This document shows positions 8,131 to 18,182 of a stretch of DNA of 58,033 nt, in pieces; position 1 is the first letter of the stretch; every line of letters starts with the position of its first letter. The notes beneath the pieces were generated by a model. The model was not told where the DNA came from. It was given only the letters and a program-made list of their open reading frames with translations, and searched no databases. Location of the stretch: the NCBI GenBank assembly GCA_023249225.1, contig JAHFDA010000013.1, positions 1 to 58,033 of the forward strand, read 5' to 3'. The DNA comes from a bacterium. Its GTDB lineage: Bacteria > Margulisbacteria > Marinamargulisbacteria > JAHFDA01. A program made the position numbers and the translations under genes.

Positions 8131-8210
8131 CTAGAAGTGGTGCAATACCTCTTTGACCAAGTTTTGATAAGTTTCGGGCAATGCCGCGCACCAATGACAC
8201 CTATTTGCAT
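8131..8210 (-). pseudogene. Left remnant of a SLOG/Rossmann-like gene
   Basis: On the minus strand an ATG at 8208-8210 opens MQIGVIGAR, then a missing base breaks the frame. Skipping it gives LPETYQNLVKEVLHH. This matches the start of the right-hand remnant at 16606. The Gly-rich beta-strand opening suggests a Rossmann-type nucleotide-binding protein of the SLOG/DprA-like kind. It is dead, and the rest of the gene is absent. Confidence 0.6.
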
Positions 8211-8308
8211 GTTGCACCTCTGTTGAAATTTGTTAAGCAAAAACCAGAAACACAAAGGCTAGGTCAAGGGGCTGGTTTATTCATTTTTTTTGATGTTTCT
8301 GATTAATC
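8135..8308. repeat. Left arm of about 175-bp inverted repeat bounding the R-M island
   Basis: This segment matches, in inverse orientation, bases 16502-16680, with long identical stretches such as GACACCTATTTGCATGTTGC and CAAAAACCAGAAACACAAAG and scattered small differences. It includes the 5' end and leader of the dead SLOG-like gene. The two arms enclose the type I restriction-modification island. Confidence 0.8.
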
Positions 8309-8327
8309 CGGTTTGCTCAAAATCATT

Positions 8328-11176
8328 CTAACCTATTTCTACCCATTCCTGTGCTAGCACCGAAGCTTGTTCAAGTACTGTTTCCGTAGCTTTTTCTTGC
8401 ATGTCAGGGGGATAACCGTATTTTTTAAGAATACGTTTTACAAGCACCCTCAACTTAGCCCTCACATTTTCGCGCATGGTCCAGTCGATACTAGCGTTAC
8501 TACGAACGGACTGTACCAGTTCGCGTGCAATGAACCGCAACTGCTCGTCGCCCAACAGCTTTACAGCACTGTCGTTAACCTCAAGTGCGTCATAAAAAGC
8601 TAGCTCGTCTTCACTCAGCCCCAACTTTTCGCCCCTAGCTCCCGCTGCTCGAAGATCCTTTGCGAGCGCGATTAGCTCCTCGATGACCTTGGCGGTTTCA
8701 ATGGCGCGGTTTTGATAACGAGCCAGAACTTTTTCAAGTAATTCTGCAAACGATCGAGCTTGAACAACATTTTTACGCGAGCGTGTTTTGATTTCCCCTT
8801 GCAAGAGCTTGCGGAGCATTTCTACCGCAAGATTTTTTTGTGGCAAGTTTCGAACCTCAGCTAAAAATTCATCTGAAAGGATGGCGAGATCTGGTTTCTT
8901 GAGCCCAGCAGCGGCAAAAATATCAACGACTTCGTCAGAAGCCACCGCTTTTGAAACAATTTGCTTGATGGCATGATCTAATTCTTCGCTGGTCTTATTT
9001 TCGGTGGTGGCAGCTTTTGCCAAGGCTGAACGGACCGCTTGAAAAAAACCGACATCGTCACGAATCGCAATCGCTGCTTCGTCGGGTACTGCTAAGGCAA
9101 AAGCCTGAGACAGCTCGGTCACTATTTTTAAAAATCGGTTCTTGCCATCGGCTTGTGCCAAAATATGTTCCTGGACCTCCGGTAGTACTCCGATACGCTC
9201 GGTCGGCGAGGCACTGGTCCACTTGGACCAATTGAAGCCGTGGAACATACCACAACAGACCTCATATTTTTCTTGCATCAAGGCCACCGCTTCTGCCTGA
9301 TCGACCGCCGTTTTGCCAGTGCCACCGGCTTCGGTATAAGTAGCCAAGGCCTGGCGTAGTTCGTCAGCCAGACCCAAATAATCAACGATGAGACCACCAG
9401 GCTTGTCTTTAAACACCCGATTCACCCGCGCAATAGCCTGCATTAGCCCGTGACCCCGCATGGGCTTATCCGCGTACATGGTATGTAAGCAAGGAGCATC
9501 AAAACCTGTCAGCCACATGTCACGCACGATGACCAATTGCAAAGAGTCCTTGGAATTTCGAAAGCGTTGCGCCAGATCATCACGTTTTTGTTTGTTGCGG
9601 ATATGTTGCTGCCAATCCAAGGGATCTGAAGCAGAACCAGTCATAACAATTTTTAAGCGGCCTTTATCTTCGTCGTCACTGTGCCACTCCGGCCTAAGTT
9701 TAATGATAGCTTTATACATATCCACGGCAATGCGACGACTCATACAAACAATCATGGCCTTGCCTTCTAAAGCAGCCGTACGGTTTTCAAAATGAGTGAT
9801 CAAATCTTTGGCGATTAAATCAACACGTTTTTCTGACCCAACTACGGCTTCTAGTTGTGCCCATTTGGATTTTAATCGTTCCTTACGTTCGACTTCCTCC
9901 CCTTCGGTGGCTTCTTCAAAGCTAGGATCAATGTAAGGTTTTTCGGATTCCTGTAGGTTAAGCTTGGCAAGACGACCTTCGTAATAGATAGGTACAGTGG
10001 CACCGTCTTCCACTGCGCGTTGGATATCATAAATACTAATGTAGGAACCAAAGACAGCCTGAGTATTAGCATCAGCTTTTTCAATCGGCGTACCGGTGAA
10101 GCCAATAAATGAGGCATGGGACAAGGCGTCACGCATATGACGAGCAAATCCATCAATAAAATCGTACTGACTGCGATGAGCTTCATCAGCAATCACCACA
10201 ATATTTTTTCTGGTAGATAAAGCAGAGTTATTCCCCTCAGAGCCATCGTTAAACTTTTACCCGAACCCTGGGTATGCCACACCACACCCACACGGCGGTC
10301 GCCGGTATTTTGGTCGGCAGCACGCAAGGTCTCCTTAAGCGCAGCGTTAACAGCATGAAACTGGTGATAGCCTGCTAACTTTTTGACTAGGCCAGTACCC
10401 TGTACATCTTCAAATACCACAAAATAGCGAAGCAAATCTAAAAAACGTTGTTGCTGAAAAACACCTTGCACCATCACTTGCAACTCCGGCAGCGAGGTCT
10501 TTGCTAACTCTTGACCTTCGACGGTACGCCAAGGCATAAAACGCTCGCGGTCAGCTGTAAGCGAGCCGATGCGAGCCTGCAAGCCGTCGGAAATAATAAG
10601 GAAAGCATTGGCAGTAAACAGCGACGGTATTTGTTTCTTGTACGTCTGTAGCTGATTAAAGGCCGTCCAAATAGTAGCTTTTTCTTCGGCAGCATTTTTG
10701 AGTTCCATGACAGCGAGTGGCAAACCATTTATAAAAATAACCACATCGGGACGGCGATTGTGCTTGTCTTCGACCACTGTAAATTGATTGATCGCAAGCC
10801 AATCGTTGTTTTTTGGGTTTTCAAAGTCGATAACCTTGGCTTGAGCCCCAGCGATGGATCCATCGCTGCGACGGTATTCTACGGGCACACCGTTTACGAG
10901 CATGCGATGAAAGGTGCGGTTGCGCTCGACCATACTGGAGCCATCGATGCGAGTGAGTTTGCGAAAGGCATCGTCCAAGGCTTCGGCGGGCAGGTTGGGA
11001 TTTAGAGTTGAAAATGCTTGGCGCAATCGAGTGGTTAGAAAAACTTCGCCGTAGTCGTTGCGTTCTGCGTCAGGTTCACCGGGGGCAATGTCGGGGCCGT
11101 GAAGTAAGGTGTAGCCAAGATCCTCAAGCCATTCTAGGGTGGCGTCTTCGACGATGGATTCGGTCATGAGGGGCAT
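8328..11176 (-). pseudogene. hsdR: Type I restriction endonuclease HsdR with internal deletion
   Basis: The motor and nuclease subunit of a type I R-M system, now split. The N-terminal part (11176 down to 10193, 327 residues) has the nuclease region ([19 protein letters not shown]) and Walker A HTQGSGKS. Right after KSLTMA the sequence jumps into another frame that reads [20 protein letters not shown], and the remaining 623 residues continue normally (DEAH box, FTGTPIE, helicase motifs). In intact relatives about 70-90 residues lie between these points, including the TDRNDLDDQ motif, so an internal deletion plus frame change has occurred. Translocation and cleavage should be lost. The flanks match HsdR so closely that the loss looks recent. 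Confidence 0.9.
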
Positions 11177-11185
11177 ATAAACATC

Positions 11186-12055
11186 CTAACTCGGAGGATT
11201 CCAGCCACCCTCAGCATCGTAATTTTCGCTTTGAGGGAGGCCTGCTGCATTCCAAACCGCGTCAAACATTGGCTTAAGTTTTAAAGGGAGATTATCGAAA
11301 TCTTCAATTAAAACCTCGGGCAGAATCAGTAGATCACGATCAATAGGAAACATATTCCGATTCCATTCGTTCTTCACTGCAAGATATGCGCCTTTAACAC
11401 CCAACACAACCATAGATATAAAAAAGGGGGTAGATATTCCTAGCTTACGTAAGCCTTCCAAATTTTCGGATAATCCCTCTATGACAACCCTTTCATACCA
11501 TGTACTCGCCAAACAGGAATATCCCCTTTTACTATGCATCGAAATAATCCCAGCTAAAACTGATTCAATCTTTCCATCACGGAATATCTGGCAATAACCA
11601 TCCTGTGGTTTCTGGCGATCGTTTCCACAAGTAGTCACTAACCCATCAACATTCAATCTACTTATCAATATGGATCGGCCGACGGGACAAAAATATCGTT
11701 CATACATCGCGAGATTGGAACCACTGAAACGATAACCCGACTGTAAAGACTCATATGGAACGATATGTAGTATCAATTTAGCCTGATCGATCAGTGGAAC
11801 AGGTGTATTTCCACCCGTTATTTCAACGAGACGGGAGTCACGCCATAGTTTGACCTGTCGGGGAAAGTCTTCAGAAAGCAAAAATGACGACCGAAGTTCG
11901 GTGGTATCCAAAGTGTACTTGCCCGCAGTGGATCTAGCGTAAAACTTACAATTTTTCGATACCATATGCGGTCTGCGCCAGCTCTGGCGAATCCGAACAA
12001 GAAAAACAGACTTTTGATTTGAAAGCTCAATTGATTTGAACTCACAGTAAGGCAA
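11186..12055 (-). pseudogene. C-terminal part of an AlbA_2 (Schlafen-like) protein, N-terminus lost
   Basis: These 289 residues match the later part of AlbA_2-domain (divergent AAA-4) proteins: the RIRQSWRRPHMV stretch, FYARSTAGKYTLDTTELR, and the ending FDAVWNAAGLPQSEN. Homology extends upstream to about 12097 (DFYRDGLDPRLPYCEFK), without a start codon there. The N-terminal DNA-binding-like half is missing. It abuts the cut hsdS gene, so a deletion appears to have fused the two. Whether the remaining frame is translated is unknown. Relatives are common accessory genes of type I R-M loci. Confidence 0.75.
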
Positions 12056-12395
12056 TCTGGGATCCAGGCCATCTCGGTAGAAGTCGATCAGATCTGGCCC
12101 GAATGACCATTAATTTTGTTGAAACCACAAAATCATCAGCATCTTCGTCAACGTAAGCCCAGCGACCATTAGCAGGACGTATCTCACTAAAAAGAATATC
12201 GTCTTTACGGATCGCCTTCTTCGCCTGCCCTGGCCAGTCTCTGACCACAGTATAGTTACGATGAAGAATCTTGCCATGCAAAATGTCAGAAGTATTCAAA
12301 AAGATTAACTGTTCCTTCTCCATCTTATGGGTATCGGAAATAGAATCCGCAAAATCACCCAATCGTGTCGTTGGATAACTATCCCCCATGCCCAA
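12042..12395 (-). pseudogene. hsdS: HsdS specificity subunit, N-terminal fragment
   Basis: The first 100 or so residues match the first target-recognition domain of type I specificity subunits: TTRLGDFADSISDTHK, the EQLIFLNTSDIL strand, and KKAIRKDDILFSEIRP. The frame then runs into unrelated sequence near 12097 and stops at 12042. The central helix, second recognition domain and C-terminal helix are gone, whereas a full HsdS is about 400 residues. Without them the methyltransferase complex cannot recognise a split target normally. Confidence 0.85.
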
Positions 12396-12421
12396 CCCCT
12401 TTCATAATTTCACTACCCATC

Positions 12422-12637
12422 TCAACCCTTCATCCCCTCACCCAAAACCGCCACCACATTTTCTCCCTTCGCACCCTCAACATACTTGCCGTTATACCAC
12501 TGTGCATCGGGGTCATGTTTAACAGAAATATTTTTTACAGTCGTCACGTTGTCGTAACCATCCTCGTAGCCCTGTACAAGTACTTTGGTCTGGGGTGGAT
12601 ATTTTTGCAGCAGGGCGATGAGGTCAGCAATAATCAT
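12422..12637 (-). CDS. Small conserved-looking protein in the R-M island
   Basis: A 71-residue protein starting MIIADLIALLQKYPPQTKVL. The ATG at 12637 is supported by GGAGG nine bases upstream. It has an alpha-beta look with KVLVQGYEDGYDNV in the middle. Similar short proteins accompany defence or toxin-antitoxin cargo, but I cannot name a family. It follows the pRiA4b-like gene by four bases and is probably translated with it. Confidence 0.6.
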   Translation of the reverse strand: MIIADLIALLQKYPPQTKVLVQGYEDGYDNVTTVKNISVKHDPDAQWYNGKYVEGAKGENVVAVLGEGMKG

Positions 12638-12641
12638 GGCG

Positions 12642-13217
12642 TTATCCTCCAAACACCTTATACAAAAAGAAATTTACTTGCCGTAAATTAAAATACTCAG
12701 GGTTAAAGCCATCGGGTACCCAATCGGCGTACTCCTGATATAGCGGATGCCGGTCATCTTTTATGATTGCCAGTTTTTCGGTATATCCGTGTGCGCCCCC
12801 ACTATCTTCGAGCGGACAGCTTCGCTGCCCTTCAACGCAGGTTGGCTCGTCGGATATATCCTCGGTTTTTATGACAATTTTTTCAAACTCAATTAAATGC
12901 CGCCAATCGTCACCAAAATCGTATTCGTAAACCAAAGCATCGCTAGGCTTAGAAAAGACTTTATTTAGCTTAACTTTACGTTCGTCAATTACCGTAATGC
13001 TAGGATCTTCATCCAACTCAAATTTCGGATCAGAATAAATAGCTTCGCCCTGCCGAAACTGATGCAGATGACTGTCTAACCAACCCATGCTGATCTGAAT
13101 GACATCATGCAGTTCGCCCAGAGTCAGGTTAGCGGGCACTAAAACTCGCCGCCAGATGGATGGTTCAATATCCAATAAGGTTATTTTTAATTGGTAGATT
13201 TTGGAATGGGATTGCAA
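12642..13217 (-). CDS. Plasmid pRiA4b ORF-3-like protein
   Basis: A 191-residue protein of the pRiA4b ORF-3 family. Recognisable pieces are the opening YQLKITLLDIEPSIWRRV, the GELHDVIQISMGW helix, and VYEYDFGDDWRHLIEFEKI. The family travels with plasmids and mobile islands; its biochemical function is not known to me. It is the first gene of a short unit with the 71-residue protein. Its presence here shows the R-M island is a composite of mobile cargo. Confidence 0.88.
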   Translation of the reverse strand: MQSHSKIYQLKITLLDIEPSIWRRVLVPANLTLGELHDVIQISMGWLDSHLHQFRQGEAIYSDPKFELDEDPSITVIDERKVKLNKVFSKPSDALVYEYDFGDDWRHLIEFEKIVIKTEDISDEPTCVEGQRSCPLEDSGGAHGYTEKLAIIKDDRHPLYQEYADWVPDGFNPEYFNLRQVNFFLYKVFGG

Positions 13218-13239
13218 TTCGGATGCCCCTTACGTTTAT

Positions 13240-13413
13240 GGAACAACTTGTTCCACAATTGAGATTGAAATCTAAAGGCTTGGAAAAGTGAGTTATCCAC
13301 AGATATTTCCTTGGGGCATCCAACTAGTCAAATAACCGTCAAATAAGAATATGCCTGTATTTTTGGTGTTTTCTAGCACTTTACTGCTTTGTAAAGCGGT
13401 AGTAGTCAAATAA
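13240..13413. promoter_or_regulatory. Repeat-rich gap with DnaA box, palindrome and 9-bp repeats
   Basis: The 220-base gap between the pRiA4b-like gene and the AlbA_2 gene holds a perfect palindrome GGAACAA-C-TTGTTCC (13240-13254), a perfect DnaA box TTATCCACA (13293-13301), and three direct copies of GTCAAATAA (13327, 13338, 13405). It also carries the promoter of the pRiA4b-like unit. The set resembles a small iteron-type origin or an operator cluster, possibly a plasmid relic. This is inference from motifs only. Confidence 0.4.
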
Positions 13414-13437
13414 GATGCGTAAAATATCATGTAAAAA

Positions 13438-14892
13438 TTACAGCCAAAATGGCACATATTGGGCATGCTTTTTTGAGTTATTTTCGGGATCTGACGCCTT
13501 AATACGACCCGCTTTCATGGTTTCTGAAATAAATCTGGAAGCCATTGATGAATTTTCTTCTTTAATTCCAAACCTTTCCCTTAAGGTAGCGTTGGTCATC
13601 TTTTTATTCGAAACATAACATAAACAGGCATGCTGATAGCAGGCACGTATGCGATCGCTCTTCTTCATCTGAGAGACATTTTGCGGGGCATATAAAATTA
13701 CCTTGGTATGATTCGTACTCTCCTGAAAATCCGGCGGTGGTAACTGAAAAAACTCGATCTGAAATATGACCTTATCGATACCACTACCCCGTTCTTCACA
13801 AATATTGAGTCGCCGCATAAATGCTGCCAGCGCCTCATTTCTAGAACGTGGTGGTTCGTCAATGAATCGCAATGGATCTATCAATGGAACGCCAGGATTA
13901 GTAATTTCGATGCGGTCTGAGAATATTTCTACCATAGGACCGGTACCGCTAATTAAAAAATCTTGGTGAATAATGGCATTTGCAACAAGTTCGCGAATAG
14001 CTATTTCGGGATACATTCGTACTTCGCGTCTAAGCGATCGACCTATCTCTTCGTTGCTCGGCAAGAGATTATTTATATAATCTATTAATAATTCAAATCC
14101 CACAGCGTAACCTTTAACCTCCAGCTGCTCTTTGAGCGTTTCGGTTCGTACAGTGCCTTTGTATTGAATAACACGCATGGCTTTTCTTTTTAACCCATCA
14201 AAAGCCTCAAGACGCCGGGCAAATAATATGGCTCCCAAATTTGTAACTTGAAATTTTCCATCGTCATCTTCTTGAATAACGTTTTCCGTTTTTAAGCGCT
14301 CCAAAATGCCTATGCGATTTTCCGGCAACGGTTGTCCTAACAATTCAAAAAAGGCAGGATAGTCGATAAGCTCTAAAACTGTCTCGGCGGTAATTGAAGC
14401 AGAGGCTATGCCTTTCTCGAACGACTCGTGGCGAAACTTTGCCCAAAGGTTACGCTCCTTGTCAGGAAACTCTTTTAGTTTTTTAGTAGCGGATCCCACC
14501 CGAATATATTCTTCACCATTAAATCTGACCGGCATATAGGAAGCCGCTGGAACATTAATCAGAACCATGGGCTTATCCTGATAAGCAAACTCCTGAATTC
14601 GAAAATCAAGTCTGGGGTTCAATAGATGACTTAGCCAATTCTGCAGTTCCTCCGCACCTTTTTTAGCAGTTGATGCTTTAAATTTTGTTCCTACCACATT
14701 GTGTGTATTGTCTATCCCCCAAACAATATATCCATTGGTGCGATTCAAGAGGGCAGTTGCGTTTGCAATCGCAGAAATATTTTCCCCTATAGAGAGAGGT
14801 TCTTCGTTGTTTAGCTTAAATTCAATCCATTCAGCTTCATTTGGAAGGGGTAGAAGTTCATCGATGAGTTTTTCTAGGCTAGATCTAGTCAT
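13438..14892 (-). CDS. AlbA_2-domain ATP-binding protein (Schlafen-like regulator)
   Basis: A 484-residue cytoplasmic protein. The N-terminal AlbA_2 domain covers about residues 10-140 (EWIEFKLNNEEPLSIGENIS, GYIVWGIDN, EEYIRVGSATKKL). A GHKL-type ATPase-like C-terminal region follows (IAIRELVANAIIHQDF, ERGSGIDKVIFQIE), and a winged-helix-like end. Such proteins are frequent in type I R-M loci and are thought to be regulators or nucleic-acid-binding defence components. It starts 9 bases after the hsdM stop, so they probably form one operon. It is intact, unlike the truncated relative at 11186-12055. Confidence 0.85.
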   Translation of the reverse strand: MTRSSLEKLIDELLPLPNEAEWIEFKLNNEEPLSIGENISAIANATALLNRTNGYIVWGIDNTHNVVGTKFKASTAKKGAEELQNWLSHLLNPRLDFRIQEFAYQDKPMVLINVPAASYMPVRFNGEEYIRVGSATKKLKEFPDKERNLWAKFRHESFEKGIASASITAETVLELIDYPAFFELLGQPLPENRIGILERLKTENVIQEDDDGKFQVTNLGAILFARRLEAFDGLKRKAMRVIQYKGTVRTETLKEQLEVKGYAVGFELLIDYINNLLPSNEEIGRSLRREVRMYPEIAIRELVANAIIHQDFLISGTGPMVEIFSDRIEITNPGVPLIDPLRFIDEPPRSRNEALAAFMRRLNICEERGSGIDKVIFQIEFFQLPPPDFQESTNHTKVILYAPQNVSQMKKSDRIRACYQHACLCYVSNKKMTNATLRERFGIKEENSSMASRFISETMKAGRIKASDPENNSKKHAQYVPFWL

Positions 14893-14900
14893 AAACTATT

Positions 14901-16466
14901 TTAGTCTTTCCCAAACCCCAGACCCGCCAAATTCTTCTTAATCGCCGCATCCAATTTTTGGCCTTCAGCCATTTGCTCATATAGGGTCATAGTCAAAGTC
15001 GCCATTTTTTCTGCAAACGGAATACCATCATCCTCTATCGCTTCTGCACCCACATAACGCCCAGGTGTCAGCACATGACCATGTTTGCGGATTTCATCTA
15101 GGCCAACCGATTTACAGTAACCCAAAACATCGGCATAGACCCCGACCTCTGCATCGCCCCGCCAAGCATGATAAGTATTGGCAATTTTTTGAATGTCAGT
15201 GTCGCTTAGTTCCCTATGGGTACGGTCGGCCATGACACCCATTTTGCGTGCATCAATGAACAATGTTTCACCTTTACGGTTACGCAGCTTGCTGCTGTTC
15301 TTATTGCGCGTCACAAACCACAAGCAAACCGGAATTTGGGTGGAATAAAACAGTTGTCCGGGCATGGCTACCATGCAGTCGACCAAATCAGCTTCTATAA
15401 TATTCTTTCTAATCTCACCTTCGCCAGATTGATTCGACGACATTGACCCATTAGCAAGCACAAAACCAGCAATGCCGTTAGGTGCAAGGTGATGAATAAA
15501 ATGCTGTACCCAGGCATAGTTGGCATTGCCCGCAGGCGGAACACCAAACTTCCAACGCGCATCATCTTTGATTAGATCGCCGCGCCAATCACTGTCGTTA
15601 AAGGGCGGGTTAGCCAAAACAAAATCCGCTTTTAAATCCTTGTGTCCCTGCGCATGAAACGTATCTCCGTGCACAATCTGTGCATCGATACCACGAATGG
15701 CCAAGTTCATCTTAGCCAGCCGCCAGGTCGTATAGTTGGATTCTTGGCCATAAATAGATAGATCCCCAATTTTTCCACCATGAGCCTCAATAAATTTTTC
15801 ACTGGAAACAAACATACCCCCCGAACCACAGGCCGGATCGTATACACGACCTTTGTACGGAGCAATCATAGTCACCAAAAGCTGAACAACCGAACGAGGT
15901 GTGTAAAACTGTCCCCCGTTTTTACCTTCAGCGCTGGCAAATTGGGTTAGAAAATATTCATAGACTCGTCCTAAGATATCTTTGGACCGATTCTCGCTAT
16001 CACCCAAACCGATATTACTCACTAGATCAATGATTTGTCCTAGTCGTACCTTATCTAAGCCTGGTCGAGCATAGTCCTTCGGCAAAACTCCTTTTAAGGT
16101 CGGATTATCCCGTTCAATAGCCACCATGGCGTCATCAAGCATGCTACCAATACTTGCTTGCTTGGCGTTCGCCTTAATCATTAGCCAGCGCGCTTCCTTG
16201 GGTACCCAAAAAATATTTTCTGCTAAATATTCGTCACGATCTTCTGGATTAGCGCCATTTGCAACATCGGCACTTAACTTAGTGTACTGTTCTTCAAAGG
16301 CATCAGAAATATATTTAAGAAATAAGAGACCTAAAACTACGTGTTTATATTCGGCAGCATCCATATTATTACGCATGGCATCTGCTGCCTTCCAAAGCTG
16401 AGCTTCAAACCCTAGGTTGGCCGCGGTGGTGCTTTTACTTTCAGATTCTTTTTTTTGTTTTACCAT
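14901..16466 (-). CDS. hsdM: Type I R-M DNA methyltransferase subunit HsdM
   Basis: A 521-residue N6-adenine methyltransferase subunit of normal length. The N-terminal HsdM helical domain ([20 protein letters not shown]) leads to the SAM-binding motif [10 protein letters not shown] at about 210-219 and the catalytic NPPF at 286-289. It is the only complete member of the hsd set here. With HsdS cut and HsdR deleted it is probably inactive unless a specificity subunit is supplied from elsewhere. It is the first gene of the island's minus-strand run. Confidence 0.95.
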   Translation of the reverse strand: MVKQKKESESKSTTAANLGFEAQLWKAADAMRNNMDAAEYKHVVLGLLFLKYISDAFEEQYTKLSADVANGANPEDRDEYLAENIFWVPKEARWLMIKANAKQASIGSMLDDAMVAIERDNPTLKGVLPKDYARPGLDKVRLGQIIDLVSNIGLGDSENRSKDILGRVYEYFLTQFASAEGKNGGQFYTPRSVVQLLVTMIAPYKGRVYDPACGSGGMFVSSEKFIEAHGGKIGDLSIYGQESNYTTWRLAKMNLAIRGIDAQIVHGDTFHAQGHKDLKADFVLANPPFNDSDWRGDLIKDDARWKFGVPPAGNANYAWVQHFIHHLAPNGIAGFVLANGSMSSNQSGEGEIRKNIIEADLVDCMVAMPGQLFYSTQIPVCLWFVTRNKNSSKLRNRKGETLFIDARKMGVMADRTHRELSDTDIQKIANTYHAWRGDAEVGVYADVLGYCKSVGLDEIRKHGHVLTPGRYVGAEAIEDDGIPFAEKMATLTMTLYEQMAEGQKLDAAIKKNLAGLGFGKD

Positions 16467-16501
16467 TATTCAGATAATCCCTTTTTAGGCCCTCATTATA
16501 G

Positions 16502-16680
16502 CGAGATTAATCAAAAACATCGCAAAAAAATAAATAAATCAGCCCCTTGACCTAGCCTTTGTGTTTCTGGTTTTTGCTCAACAAATTTCAACCCAGAGGT
16601 GCAACATGCAAATAGGTGTCATAGGTTCACGGGGTTTACCCGAGACCCGTCAAAACTTGGTCTAAGAGGTGGTTCAATAC
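16502..16680. repeat. Right arm of the island's inverted repeat
   Basis: The inverse counterpart of 8135-8308. It starts in the leader of hsdM and runs outward through the start of the right SLOG-like remnant. Both arms place the dead gene reading away from the island. Confidence 0.8.
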
Positions 16681-16915
16681 CTACTTGGGCGTGGCCATGT
16701 GGTAGAGCACGGCAGCAAAGTTGTTTGGGGCGGCGGCGCTGCTTGCGCGTAATGTGCGGCTGGTTTCGCAGTGTCCCGGTCTGGTGGCTTTTTTGCACGG
16801 CTTACCGAGTTTCCCGATCAAGTTCAACTCAATATTCCCATTGTCATAGTGAGTCCGGAAGGGGTAGAAACTACCCACTGGATTCCGATTACGTTCAAGA
16901 AGTGTAGTACAGGCA
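16606..16915 (+). pseudogene. Right remnant of a SLOG/Rossmann-like gene, multiply frameshifted
   Basis: After AGAGGTG, a good ribosome site, ATG at 16606 gives MQIGVIGSRGLPETRQNLV and then a stop. In other frames the text goes on as EVVQYLLGRGHVV, then LLARNVRLVSQCPGLVAFLHG, as expected for a nucleotide-binding Rossmann/SLOG protein broken by several small indels. It fills most of the 459-base gap between hsdM and the DUF4143 ATPase. The left copy at 8131 keeps only the first 25 or so codons. Confidence 0.6.
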
Positions 16916-16925
16916 ATGCAGTAAA

Positions 16926-18176
16926 TCACCCCAACATCCACTCCCGCGTTGCCAAAATGCGAATGGTTTTTCCGTCCTGAACCAGCTTCTCCGTGGGATC
17001 ATCGTAAGTCAGGATCAGGCCTTGTTTGAGTTTAAGCTGCTGCATGGCAAGCATTAGACTACCGACTTCGCGCTCACGGGTCTGGGGCTGGCGCAGCGTC
17101 CAGGATACTTGAATGGCTTCCTTGCGCCCGGGAATATAAATATCCACCTCGGCGGCGGGCGCCTTCCAATAATAAACTTCATGGCCGCGTCGGCGACATT
17201 CGTTAAAAACCATCGTTTCGAGCAGGCGTCCATCCATTTCAATGCCCGGTGTGCCAAGACTCCGCACCATGCCATGATCCGTGGCATAAAGCTTAAAAGG
17301 ATTGCGGGCCTGTTGCTTCAGCGACCGGGTGTAAAGCCAGATGCGTTCGGTTAAATAAGCCGCGTCCATGCTGGCCAAAATCTTTTGCGCAGTATGCGAG
17401 CTTTTTAAGCCAAAGGCCTTGGCCAAACTGTTGTGGCTATGCAGACACGCCGTATGCAACATACAAAACTTGGCCAGCTCTTTCAGCTCGCTGACCTTGC
17501 GCAACTTTAAGCGGGCGGCGATATCCTTTTGCAGGATATGGGCGTAATACTCCTGAACCAGCGGTAAAGATTGCTGTTTAAAAACTTCTGGAAAACCGCC
17601 ATAACGTAAATAGTCGTCAAAGGCACGCTTGATGCTTAGCTTTTCATGTGTGCTTTTGTGCGTTGTCTTGATTTTCAGGGCGCCAAGATACTCGGCGAAC
17701 GAAAACGGCCGCAAGGACAGCGGCAAGTAGCGACCAGTTAGACTGCTGGCCATCTCGCCGGACAGCAACTGCGCGTTGGAACCGGTGACAAAAATCTTGA
17801 GCCCCTCCATTTCGCACAGGCGATTGACCCATTTTTCCCAGCCTTTAATTTCCTGAACTTCGTCGAGCAGGGCATAGCGCGGAGACTGCGTTCCAAGCGC
17901 CTGCAACGCATTTTCGTAGACCGACTGAAGATCTTCCATCCGTAACCCACCAAGACGTTCATCGTCAAAATTCACATAAAAATATGAACCATTCAGGTAC
18001 GCGTCTGCTATTAGTTTTAACAGCGATGATTTGCCACAGCGCCGGATACCCGTGATGAGCACCGTTTCCTTCAGCTTAAGATACTTTTGCATGTCTCCGA
18101 GCGCTGCTCGCGAGACCAACGAACGTGACCGCCTGAATATTTGATTCTGGTCGTCTAAAGTTTTTAAAAGATCCAT
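16926..18176 (-). CDS. AAA_14/DUF4143 family ATPase (second copy type)
   Basis: A 416-residue ATPase with Walker A GIRRCGKSS at 43-51 and Walker B RYALLDEVQEIKGW near 100. The DUF4143 C-terminal portion contains YLRYGGFPEVFKQ, and a nuclease-like end includes YYWKAPAAEVDIYIPG. It is from the same broad family as 6411-7586 but only distantly similar in sequence. Its stop lies just inside the island boundary. The promoter puts the transcription start at the ATG, with no ribosome site. Function unknown; the family is a typical accessory gene. Confidence 0.85.
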   Translation of the reverse strand: MDLLKTLDDQNQIFRRSRSLVSRAALGDMQKYLKLKETVLITGIRRCGKSSLLKLIADAYLNGSYFYVNFDDERLGGLRMEDLQSVYENALQALGTQSPRYALLDEVQEIKGWEKWVNRLCEMEGLKIFVTGSNAQLLSGEMASSLTGRYLPLSLRPFSFAEYLGALKIKTTHKSTHEKLSIKRAFDDYLRYGGFPEVFKQQSLPLVQEYYAHILQKDIAARLKLRKVSELKELAKFCMLHTACLHSHNSLAKAFGLKSSHTAQKILASMDAAYLTERIWLYTRSLKQQARNPFKLYATDHGMVRSLGTPGIEMDGRLLETMVFNECRRRGHEVYYWKAPAAEVDIYIPGRKEAIQVSWTLRQPQTREREVGSLMLAMQQLKLKQGLILTYDDPTEKLVQDGKTIRILATREWMLG

Positions 18177-18182
18177 GGGGGT

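Noticed and set aside
8367-9795. Several plus-strand frames opposite hsdR
   Set aside because: Antisense shadows of HsdR helicase sequence with no ribosome sites.
16599-16907. 102-codon plus-strand frame after hsdM
   Set aside because: Its translation mixes frames of the dead SLOG-like gene; the real gene begins at 16606 and is frameshifted.
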